The position numbers and the translations under genes are program-made. Below, one piece after another: positions 54,561-64,000 of a DNA stretch of 64,000 bases. The stretch spans positions 66,358,951 through 66,422,950 of the forward strand of contig NC_081553.1 in the NCBI RefSeq assembly GCF_963082655.1, written 5' to 3'. Under the pieces are notes generated by a model. The model worked only from the letters and a program-made list of their open reading frames with translations, ran no database searches and had not been told where the DNA came from. The stretch comes from Stomoxys calcitrans (Eukaryota; Arthropoda; Insecta; Diptera; Muscidae). Numbering within the stretch: position 1 is the stretch's first letter; each line of letters opens with the position of its first letter.

Positions 54561-55080
54561 ACAAGCAACCATTGGGTTATACTTTAAGGTATTTTAAATT
54601 AATTATCAAAAGGAAAATTTAAATACTTATTTGAAGAAGAAATATAGGTAGTCACTAGATGTTAAGAGGACCTGGGGTGTCATTCAAATGCTCAGGGCAC
54701 CCTGTCAAATATCCTTCATTTGGTATTTTACTCTAGCGTCATATATTTTCCTCCGCTCCAAGGCTTGCAGGTTTATTGGTAACATTACTGCAGTTTGCTG
54801 CGAGAACTGCGGTTTCATACACTGTTCTGTAAGATAAACTAACTCTTATAGCGGCCATCCTTTGTAGCGAAAGCAGCGCCTTTGCCTTGCATATGACCTG
54901 TAGAGGTTTACCCCACATCTCGGTAAAATTAAAACTATACTATTGGATGCTTCACTCACGAGCTTTGGCCTGGTTTGATGGAGATCCTCGAATGTTTGTC
55001 ATTAATCGCCCTAAATCGGCACTTAACTTCGGCATTTTTGTTGCCGCGTGCTACGTCATCGCTTTCGTGTCGAGGGATAA

Positions 55081-55250
55081 ATGCAAACTTGCCCATGAAC
55101 ATGAACATTAAAGGACAGGGTCCGTTTTGTCACATATCAATGAGTGTTGTCCGTTTCAAGTTTAAGCTCAATGATAAGGCCCCTCCTCTTTAAAGCCGAG
55201 TCCGAGAGGCGTGCCACAGTGCGCCTCCTCTTTGGGGGAGAAGTTTTTAC
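55081..55250 (-). mobile_element. SINE fragment, head missing
   Basis: Body words 'acttgcccatgaacatgaac', 'gtccgtttcaagtttaagct' and 'gtgccacagtgcgcctcctc' match the SINE copies. It is cut at 55250 by a family-1 repeat. Confidence 0.75.
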
Positions 55251-56290
55251 ATAGCTGCCATACCATTTTTATGCCCTCCTCCATAGGAGCGGTGTATACT
55301 AATTTCCTCATTCCGTTTGTAAACCTTGAGATATTCATCCAAGACCCCATAAATTATATATATTCTTGATCGTCATGACATATTAAGACGATGTAGCCAT
55401 GTCCATCCGTCTGCCTGTCTGTCAAAGGCATCCTAGCTTTCGAAGGAGTAAAGCTAGGCGCTTGAAATACTTCTTATTAGTGTAGGTTGGTTGAAATTTT
55501 AAATGGGTCAAATCGCTCCAGGTTTTGATATAGCAGCCACATTAACCGATCTTGGGTCTTGACTTCTTGAGCTTCTAGAGGACGCAATTATTATCCGATT
55601 TGGCTGAAATTTTGCATGAAGTGTTCTTGTATGATTCCTAATAACTGTGCCAAGTACAGTCTAAAGCAGTCCATAACGTGATAATCTGCCATATAAACCG
55701 AACTTCCCTTTAGACTTCTTTGGCCTCTAGAGGGCGCAATTATTATCTGATTTGGCTGAATTTTTGCACCTATCATTTTGGTATGACTTCCGATAACTGT
55801 GTCAAGTATGATCTACATTTATTTATAACCTGATATAGCTGTCATGCTAACCGATGTCCCGATTACACTTTTTTATATAGAATAGGTATAGATAGAAGTA
55901 TAGTATAGAAACCGATCTGGGATTTTGACTTCTTGAACCTCTGGAGGGCGCAATACTCATCCGAGTTCGCTGAAATTTGACCTACGTGTCTAATATGGTC
56001 TGAATCAATCTATAGCTTGATACATCTGCCATATAAACCAATCTCCCGATTTTGATTCTTGAGCCCCTACAAGGCGAAATTCTTATCCGAATGTACTGAA
56101 ATATTACACAGTGACTTCTACAATATTCAGCATTCATTTATGGTCCGAATCGGACTATAACCTAGTATAGCTCCAATAGCATAACAGTTCTTATTCAATA
56201 TTCTATGTTTGCCTAAAAAGAGATACCGTGCAAAGAACTCGACAAATGCGATCCAAATGTGAACTTAGCGCGCTCTTACTTGTTTTTGTT
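55251..56290 (-). repeat. family-1 tandem array
   Basis: Terminal module at about 55265-55440 (cctcctccataggagcggtg and tatatatattcttgatcgtc), then five to six reverse units. The end lacks the palindrome. No coding content. Confidence 0.75.
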
Positions 56291-56294
56291 TTTT

Positions 56295-56406
56295 CAAATG
56301 GCGTAGTTCCTCACAAATGTCGTCAGCACTAGGATAGGATAACCACCGCTTAAAATTTTTTTTTAAGTCATAGACGGACATATTAACCTCTGCACTACGG
56401 TGGCCC
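56295..56406 (-). mobile_element. SINE head fragment
   Basis: Complement of ggggccaccgtagtgcagag at 56387-56406 and of aaatggcgtagttcctcaca at about 56296. The B box is deleted and the 3' body is missing. Confidence 0.7.
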
Positions 56407-57250
56407 CTAGATATTTCACTTGTCGTCCACGATGTCCTCGATTCGCATATCTTCGATGAGAGCAAGAGTAGCTCAGTCTTTTGCATTGTTAGCTGTGGAC
56501 CGCGGAATTCCAACCAGTGTCTAGTTCTAATCATGACCTCCTGAAGTCTTCGGTGGGCCTCGTTCGTATTTCTTGCTGTGTCGTCTGCGTGTTCGATCAA
56601 AAACGTGATTTCTGGCATCTCCATTCTTAGCATTCCATCGTAGCTGATGTTCCAGAATTCGGGCCCAAGCATAAAATTCGAGGCTACCCATACCTTCCCC
56701 ATACCCTAGGGGGATGTCCAGAAGAGCATCTGGTCTCTTAGTTAACTTCTCATGATGCTCTTTCGATTCTCCGGCACTTTAAAGTTCATCTTTAGGGCAC
56801 CTATTGCCGACTTCCCCTAATCATGACCTCCTGTAGTCTTCGTTGGGCCTCGTTCGTATTTCTTGTGTGTCGTCTGCATATTCGATCAGAAATGTGATTT
56901 CTGGCATCTCCATTCTCAGCATTCCGTCGTAGCTGATGTTCTAGAATTCGGGCCCAAACTTGAAATCCGAGGCTACTCATACCTCCCCATACCCTAGGGG
57001 GATGTGTAGAAGAGCATCTGGTCTCTCAGTTAACTTCTCATAATGCTCTTCAGATACTGCCGCACTTTAAAGTCCACCTTTAGGGCACCTATTATCGATT
57101 TCCCTGGGCTTTGCCGTTTAGGGAGTCCTCCTCCTGTGGCTATTGTATCCTCGAGTCTGGGCTTTAGTGAGCGCTCCAACAGCTTACCCGTTGTGGACGG
57201 CATACACAGTAGCCTTTAACAAGATGAAGATTTTGAAGTAGCTTTCCTTA
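56407..57250 (-). pseudogene. R1-like non-LTR reverse transcriptase fragment with tandem duplication
   Basis: On the minus strand about 57215-57060 reads 'TTGKLLERSLKPRLEDTIAT' (RT finger region). 56690-56450 reads 'LGPEFWNISYDGMLRMEMPE', FLIEHADDTARNTNEAHRRL (the YADD motif read as His-Ala-Asp-Asp) and 'LTMQKTELLLL'. A segment of about 286 bp (56533-56819) is repeated directly at 56820-57105 and both copies encode the FLI..ADD region. Frameshifts make it inactive. Confidence 0.8.
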
Positions 57251-58145
57251 CTGATCAAAATCAGACTTCCATGTACCTGTAAATACTCTCTCTTATAGAG
57301 AGGGAAGCACGCTAAACATTGCCAGCATTCGGATACAGGCGTTTAGCGTCATGTTGGTTTCATTTATACATCAGTAGCTCAGTTAGTTCGAGCCTTGGGC
57401 TACTAGGCCATGAAAAAGTCAATCCAAATATCAATCCATCTGGACCGTTTGCAATCTCCAACGACCTAGATCATGTCTTTGCTTCTTTGCCGTTTGTTGA
57501 GTCTTTCTCCCTAATTTGCTAGGAGCTCTACAACTTGGATGAGTTGCGTTCAGAATAGGTATATGGTGGTATGGTATATGGTTCTTCGTTTTCTCTGATT
57601 GATATCTTTAGGTTTTCCGGGTGATGGGCTAAACCGACGCCCCAACCTGTCTTTTTATAGTTCTATAGGTGAACTGGTGGCATATTTAAGCACTATGATG
57701 TAGCTACCCAGGTGACACCGCGGAGAGGTTTGTGTCCACATTAGAGATGAAGGAAGACTAAGATAAGCCTGGATTTTGCCAAGTCAAAACCAGTCGGAAC
57801 CGTTTCTTGGTTTCTAACATCGCCAAGTCACCCAATGAATTTTATATGGGAAGGCTGCAAAACCGCCGCGGCTGGCGTTTTGATTAAGTTCTTTTTTTTA
57901 AATGTCCGTTTCAATAGTCTTTTCTCTAAGCACATTTCTCCCTTATAATGTTGCCACAATTTCAGGGAGTATCGCAAATTTGATGTCTGGACTATCATCT
58001 GGGGCTAAACTACCAACCGGCGACATGTCAATCCCGTCAGTTCTTGGTTGCTATTCCCATAGTTTCATTCCATTGCCGAACACAAGGTTGAAGTGACTGA
58101 CACGTAGTGCATCATTGAACCGGTAAAATCTTTCACTTTTTAAGT
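57251..58145. other. unclassified DNA, no gene supported
   Basis: A SINE-like scrap (cattgccagcattcggatac, 57316) is near the left edge. Open frames at 57319-57522 and 57902-58096 have no recognisable motifs and no splice or promoter support. Probably decayed transposon sequence. Confidence 0.35.
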
Positions 58146-58149
58146 AATC

Positions 58150-58545
58150 GGCATGAATACCCAAAAAATGTTAGGAATATTTTGACATAATCCCCATATA
58201 GACCAATAAAGCCACATTTACTATCCGATTTCGTTGAAATGTAGCACAGTGGGTTGCGTAAGGCTTTTCCAAATTTGTATCGAGTATGGTCAATATCGGG
58301 CTATATTTGGATATAGGTGGCATATATACCGATCTCCCGATTTTAGTTCTTGGGCCCATAAAAGTATTACCCGATTTCGCTAAAATTTCGCCCAGTGAGC
58401 TGTGTCAGGCCCTTCGACATCCCCATACAATATGGTTCCCATTGGTCTATATTTGGATATAGCTGCGAAACAGACCATGGGCCCATATAAGGCGCATTTA
58501 ATATCAGATTTCGCTGAAATTTGGCATATTGACCATGTATGTCCG
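58150..58545 (-). repeat. family-2 repeat fragment
   Basis: Three diverged units (catataccgatctcccgatt and 'ctgaaatttggcatattgac' types). No coding content. Confidence 0.7.
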
Positions 58546-59640
58546 TCAATTTAACGTGTGTCAAAATCACCGTAGAGAAAGCCTTTCGAAAATTTGTACA
58601 GATACTTACTATTGATGTAGGTCGTTGGGGATTGCAAATGGGCCATATGGGGTTAGATTTAGATATAGGTCCGATATAAACCGATCTTCCGATTTGATTT
58701 CTTCAACCAATGGAAGCCGCAATTTTTGTTCGATTTAGCGGAAATTTTGCATGCGGTGTATCGTTATGAGGTCCAACAACTGTGCCAAGTACGGTCTGAA
58801 TCGGTCTATAACTTGATATAGCTCCTATATAAACCGATCTGCCGATTTGACTTCTCGAGCCCCTGGAAGCCTCAATTTGCACCCGAAATTTGTCCGAAAT
58901 TTTGCATATAATGTTCTTTTATGAATTCCAACAACTGTGCCGAGTATGGTCCAAATCATTCTATAACCTGGTATAACACCCATATAAACCGATCTCTGGA
59001 TTTGAGTTCTTGAGCCCTTTCATTCCGCAATTTTTGTCCGATTTGGCTGAAATTTGGCATGTGGTGTTTTGTTATAACTTCCAACAACTGTGCCAAGTTC
59101 GGTCCAAATCGGTCTATAACCTGATATAGCTTACATATAAACCGATCTGTCGATTTGACTTCTTGAGCCCCTATAGGCCGCAATTTTTGTCCAATTTGGC
59201 TGAAATTTTGCATGCGGTGTTCTCTTACGACTTCCAACAACTGTGCCAAGTACAGTCCAAATCGGTCTATAACCTGATATAACTTCCATATAAACCGATC
59301 TGTCGATTTGATTTCTTGAGCCCTACGGGCCGCAATTTTTTCCGATTTGGCTGAAATTTTGCATGCGGTGTTCTGTTACGACTTCCAACAACTGTGCCAA
59401 GTACGGTCCAATATCATTCCAAAACCTGATATAGCTCCCCTATAAACCGGTCTCTCGATTATTCTTGTTCGGTTCGTAGAAGCTTTACTTTTTGCTGGTT
59501 TGACAGAGGTTTGGTATGTAGAATACCCTTATGCCCTTCCACTAATTTTTTTTTATTTTTTTTGTAAAAATTTTTAGCAGATTCTATGGTGGTGCGTTGC
59601 CAAGATTTGACACTACCGAACTTAGCACGCTCTTACTTGT
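58546..59640 (-). repeat. family-1 tandem array
   Basis: Seven reverse units (cores at about 58676, 58830, 58982, 59132, 59286 and 59439, spacing about 152 bp), several over 80% alike by eye. Then the end 'tagcacgctcttacttgtta' at about 59613-59642. No coding content. Confidence 0.8.
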
Positions 59641-59699
59641 TACATATCCATTTCTTTTTTAGCCCCCTTTTCTAATAACTAACCAGTTACCCACTTTTC

Positions 59700-60895
59700 T
59701 CACTTACCGCGAGAAAGCTTAAAAGTGGCAACTCTGTCTATATTACAGTTATCTACCACACTCTTGTATTCTCACTCTCTTAATGGAAGCATAACATTGA
59801 GTCGCTTACTTAGTATACGTTGTAAAGTCATACGGTTGACATGTTCTCAATTCGCGGCAGCCAAAACGGCATACTCCCGACGGTTGAGAGGACATCTAAC
59901 GTTAGTATAGTAGTCTAGTCGTATTTGTTGTCGCCATCCAAACGGTTGTGTATTGTTGGTGTACTTAAAGGATATGTGTGTGTTGATGGAGATATTATAG
60001 GCTGGCAAGCTTTTTGAATGACTAGTCATAGCCGCCGGTATTTAACAAACATACAGACACACACATACACACACTTACGGTCAGACATACTCTTACACAT
60101 TTTTTGCATAATCAATGGAGGGATAAGAAAAAAAAACTTTAATACTTCCCCTCTTAAATTCTCTATAGAAAACAAAAACAAAGAGTAAAAACATTGTGAA
60201 AAGCAAGAACATTTTGTGAAAAATCAAAAAATATATATACAAGAAAATAAAAGAAATTCTAAAATTTGTGAAATCTTAAAGTGCATGGGCAGCAAGCTGA
60301 AAACCATTAAAAACAAAAAAAGTGAAATAAATTAAAATACAAAGTGTTTTATTATGTGTTATATGCATATTTTAATGGTGTGGCTCAGTGTTGTATAGTG
60401 TTATCATCATCGTAAGCATTGCCGGCCAGCCAACCATATATCCATACTCCTACTCACATGGAATAATACAAAAAAAAAAAACAAAACAAAACGAAAAAAG
60501 TACATAAAATGAAATACAACATTCAAACAAAACATACACAAAGTGAATAAATAAATAAATACCCCCAGAATATAAAGAAACACCATAATTTTACACTAAA
60601 TAAAAAAGAAAAGTTCATTCTTATATTGTATATTGTGTAAGTGTATCGTTGAGTGTTGGTATTGGTGCGCTTAAATAAATACGTACCAAATACGCCGTAA
60701 GTAAACAAAACAAAAAAATAAAAACAAATATTGGAAAAAAACAAATAAAAGTTAGTGTATGTGTAGAGAACAAAACAAAACAAAACAAAAGAAAAAGAAA
60801 GAAACAGGCCGTATAAAGTAACCATCGTCCGCAGCAGCATCAGCAGTAGCAGAACACAATCAAAACAACATTACGAAATATTAAAAAGGTCAGTA
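59700..60895 (+). promoter_or_regulatory. second repeat-poor block resembling a promoter and 5' leader exon
   Basis: A GC-mixed core (59780-59960) precedes about 900 bp of A-rich, T-poor sequence with 'gtgaaaagcaagaac', aaacaaaacaaaac and cagcagcatcagcag words, ending in a possible donor aaaaaggtcagt (about 60884-60895). A 16-codon frame opens at 60285 (MGSKLKTIKNKK...). No long coding frame. Composition resembles dipteran 5' leader exons. Inference only. Confidence 0.35.
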
Positions 60896-61300
60896 AAAAC
60901 TTTTGCGAAATATCCCTACATGTTTTTTTCTATTCACAATAATATCCCCCTTTAAAGCCATGACACATGCATGCTCTTATTTAGCCAGCATCCATTTATT
61001 CAACACCCCGTCTTTCCTCCTCTCACTAATGACATTACCCGGCTGCTCGCGTTATTTGTCACACATGTTTCACACCTTAGACTGGCGATTAGGGCTTGCA
61101 CAGTGGAAAAAGTGGGGAAATGTTTTGAATGTGAAGATTTAGCCTTCATCCATCTGTGTAGCATAAACTTCCAGATAGCAATATGAAAGTTCGGAAAATC
61201 GCACTCGAAATCAAGTGTCGTCTCAGGTATCCAATTGGAAACCTCTTGCATTCCTTCCAGGTTTCCTATCATTGCCTCGATTATACCGCGATGAGGCTTT

Positions 61301-61500
61301 NNNNNNNNNNNNNNNNNNNNNNNNNNNNNNNNNNNNNNNNNNNNNNNNNNNNNNNNNNNNNNNNNNNNNNNNNNNNNNNNNNNNNNNNNNNNNNNNNNNN
61401 NNNNNNNNNNNNNNNNNNNNNNNNNNNNNNNNNNNNNNNNNNNNNNNNNNNNNNNNNNNNNNNNNNNNNNNNNNNNNNNNNNNNNNNNNNNNNNNNNNNN
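61301..61500. other. assembly gap (200 N)
   Basis: Exactly 200 unknown bases, probably a scaffold spacer of arbitrary length. SINE sequence begins right after it, so a repeat probably caused the gap. Confidence 1.
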
Positions 61501-61566
61501 TTCTATGCCATGTTAAAACTTCTTCCAAAAACGAGTCGCAATGCGGTGGTCTCTTTGTGATGATGA
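61501..61566 (+). mobile_element. SINE body fragment at gap edge
   Basis: ctatgccatgttaaaacttc and 'aaaacgagtcgcaatgcggt' match the middle of the SINE. The head probably lies in the gap. Confidence 0.7.
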
Positions 61567-63900
61567 CATATATATAAGGTATGATGTTGAAAGCCGTAAT
61601 TGATTCATTTTGCAAAATTGCAGGTAAATCGGAAAAAATTGGGCTTGGTGTAGAATTTTTATGGAATTGTCACAAATGTATTGACGAAATAAGTAATACC
61701 TTAATCTTGTGGTAGGATAGAAGAGAAAGTTGAATTTGCATTCTAACTTTTAAAGCAGGAAACCATAGAGCTCATCGAATGTAAAGTACATATTGGTCGC
61801 ATAATATCCACAAGACTCCGAACAGAGAAAAAAATCCAGTAGCTTTAGTTAGGTAAGTTTGAAAAGAGGAGCGGCTATTAATCCGCCCCATGCCACTATG
61901 AACATAAAAAAGTGTCCAAAAAACAAAAAGTATTCTTTTTTTCAAACGCATATCCTCCATTTTTTTCTTTTGATCCAATAAGAAAGATACGAAATATTAT
62001 GACGATCGTAGGTTGGTATACATACACGTACGATATTCATAACGGTCGGTGCATGAAATAAACAACGCGCGTTCACAAAATCATCTGCGCATGCTGACAA
62101 TATTTTCAACAACGCCTGTTAATTTGGAACATCTTTTTTTTATCAGTGTAGGGAAAACATGTGTTGACAATAATCATAACAACAACATCTCCATTAGTTA
62201 GTGATCACATGCACCAATGGTGGTAATAATTTGTTGTTGCTTTGTTTTTGTCTCTCTACTCTACTTTACCTTTACACATCTTTTAAAACTTGAATGTTGG
62301 TGATTTTTATATCATTTTGGAACTTCCGCGAAAAACAAACAACAAAATTCTCTTAGTTCCGGGTAAATATTTTTACAAATTCTTTGAAATGTTCAACCCT
62401 AAAGCTGATATTTGCTTGCTCGCCGCAAATTGGTTTAGAAAGCACTTTTCTTAAGGAAAATATTGCAAATATCTTACAAATCCCCCCCAAAAAAAGCAAA
62501 CAAAACAATAACTCCTACATATCCAAAGTGCTTTTCGCGATGTGTTGAAGGAAGTCGCTGAGTGAGTTAGTGAGTGGGGGCAGCTTTGACTTGGTTACTA
62601 ACTGGCTGTCTGGTTAGCTTTGTTTTGAAAAGTTAACACTAACTTGTCAAAATTATTGTCTGTTGATTTGTCGTCATTGTCATTGCTGCTGCTGCTGCTG
62701 TTGTTGTTATTATTGCTGTGGCTTTTATTCTCAAATGGTTTTCCGCTCTCTTCTCCTTTGCCTTTTGCCCTCACGGTCAGAGCATCTATCCAACGCAAAC
62801 AGAAAACAACATTGAATGGTGGGTTGGTGCTGTTGTTGTTGCCTGGTAGCTGTTATTGACTTTTTTTCTCAGCTCGTCTTATCCATTTCTCCCCCACCAT
62901 TTGTGTGCAGAGTGTGTTTCTCTCCCCTCAATGCCTCCTATCACAACGTAGTACTTAGCGGGCGTACAATAAACATCATTTGGTTCATCTCTCTCTACAT
63001 TTGTACATTTTACATATTACGCACAGATACACTCTGTCGTACATAGTATTTGCTCTTGCCTTACGAAACTCTCCCATGCTTGATCCAAACCCACAGCCAC
63101 AGCCACTCACACAAGCAAACACGTACATTCAACTGTTATCTCACGGCTTATGGTGATTTTGTAGCTTTAAAAGAAAATTTTTAAATGATGGTGCGTGGCC
63201 GGGTCTTTGTGTTAATGGCGCGGGCGACATAATACCGGCATTATGGTACCAAGGATGAGCACAAAAAAAAAGAAAAGCAAACGTTTTGGTTGGCCCAACC
63301 TCTGCCCCCACTCACACAGTTCGATTGACTATGATGTAGAAAAAGCAGAAGAAGAAGAAGTCAGCATGTTAATGTTGTGCAGCAGAGAAATAATATCCTA
63401 TCCTATTTTTAAATCTTTAGTTTATCATCAAGCAAGTCTGGGTGTCAGTAGTCAGTGATGCCTGACAAAAGTTGACTAAGTTCTTGAGTTAAGTACCGTA
63501 CGTGTGCATCCTAAAGGTTTTACACGAAATTGGCTAAATTAGAGTTCCTTCTTTATTAGCATTACCTGAAGGCTATTTCTAAATGGGTCAGAGAAAAGGG
63601 AAACAACTTTCTCTGCATTAAGTTTCGTGCATGTTGTACTCGTGTACAGTAGGAAGGTATCTAAATGAGCATAGGAAGTTTTTGCTTTCATATCAACTTT
63701 CGCATCGTTCTGTCATGTAATTGGGGTTATTGATTAACTAACCTACATGCAAAGCAGAATTGTGACAGAATTTTCTCACATCGAAGAGGGAAGTTGAAGC
63801 TACCATTAAGCAAAGTAATCGATATGAGTCAAAGATACATTTGTTGTCTTCGAAAGCCAAGAAATGAGATGGGAGAGAATTTAAGATAGTACCCCACTCC
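61567..63900. other. repeat-poor DNA with CTG/TTG tract, no gene supported
   Basis: A CTG/TTG-type microsatellite lies at about 62684-62717 and another TTG run at about 62828-62842. Elsewhere the sequence looks single-copy, T/C-rich around 62220-63060. Open frames of 60-76 codons are low-complexity (Leu, Ser or Asn runs) with no motif. It may be intron or regulatory DNA of a larger gene. Confidence 0.4.
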
Positions 63901-63908
63901 AAAGGTAG

Positions 63909-64000
63909 GAGGCCAACGTAGCGCAGAGGTTAGCACGTCCGCCTATTACGCTGGGTTCGAATCCTGGCGAGACCATCAGAAAAAATTTTTAGCGGTGGTT
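63909..64000 (+). mobile_element. tRNA-headed SINE, cut by window end
   Basis: gaggccaacgtagcgcagag at 63909-63928 (A-box region), 'ttagcacgtccgcctatta', then a perfect B box GGTTCGAATCC (about 63953-63963) and 'gcgagaccatcagaaaaaat'. The best-preserved head in the window. Continues beyond 64000. Confidence 0.9.

Noticed and set aside
60523..60840. 105-codon minus-strand frame rich in Phe and Tyr
   Set aside because: It mirrors an AAAC-rich tract on the + strand and is low-complexity only.
62598..62859. Frames with Asn/Ser or Leu runs
   Set aside because: They are translations of CTG/TTG microsatellites in both directions with no flanking coding signal.
63909..63990. Possible tRNA gene (A box and B box)
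   Set aside because: No acceptor-stem pairing could be drawn, and the same head occurs on many copies followed by a common non-tRNA body, so it is a SINE head.

Overview
This window looks like intergenic and gene-cluster DNA from a muscoid (calyptrate) fly nuclear genome. The evidence is small intron-containing genes for secreted cystatins of the fly (sarcocystatin-like) type, mariner elements with TA target sites, jockey, R1-like and RTE-like non-LTR retrotransposon debris, a tRNA-headed SINE, and tandem arrays of about 150 bp units typical of house-fly/stable-fly relatives. Species cannot be fixed from sequence alone. There is one 200-base assembly gap (61301-61500). Nothing looks bacterial or viral.

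Host genes. The convincing cellular genes form one tandem family on the + strand: cystatin-like A (4380-4821), B (18461-18896), C (25003-25436), D (29233-33838) and a divergent E (34732-40102, 5' exon not found). A, B and C have two exons, D has three. The last intron always splits a codon after its second base, and the terminal exon is 199 nt in A, B and D (202 in C). The inhibitory loops have diverged in different ways. D keeps both QxVxG and the Pro-Trp loop. B has QIISG plus Pro-Trp. A keeps QAVGG but lost the Pro-Trp loop. C lost QxVxG. A-C carry a CxGC motif near the mature N-terminus where D has GG. E's first visible exon has the same phases as D exon 2, so E could use D's signal-peptide exon.

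Mobile DNA fills most of the rest. 1-3.5 kb: mariner, arrays and a non-LTR RT remnant. 4.9-8.65 kb: a tandem segmental duplication carrying jockey fragments, with a mariner in the second copy. 8.4-11.5 kb: a jockey RT split by a 1.9 kb minisatellite-bearing element. 12.5-18.1 kb: endonuclease and RT fragments, including an RTE with an internal duplication. 19-29 kb: arrays, mariner derivatives and RTE scraps around gene C. 29.5-39.7 kb: the two huge introns of D and E, loaded with SINEs, arrays and RT debris. 41.2-48.85 kb: a large inverted repeat whose spacer contains an RTE copy with a clear 11-bp target-site duplication. 49-59.6 kb: more SINEs, arrays and RT fragments.

Three repeat-poor blocks (53.56-54.56, 59.7-60.9 and about 61.6-63.9 kb) look like ordinary host DNA. 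The first two have the composition of promoter/5'-leader exons of a larger gene whose coding part is not here. No wholly new system is demonstrated. The best leads are the cystatin cluster with its possible shared exon and loop changes, the large inverted repeat, and the common architecture of the three array families.
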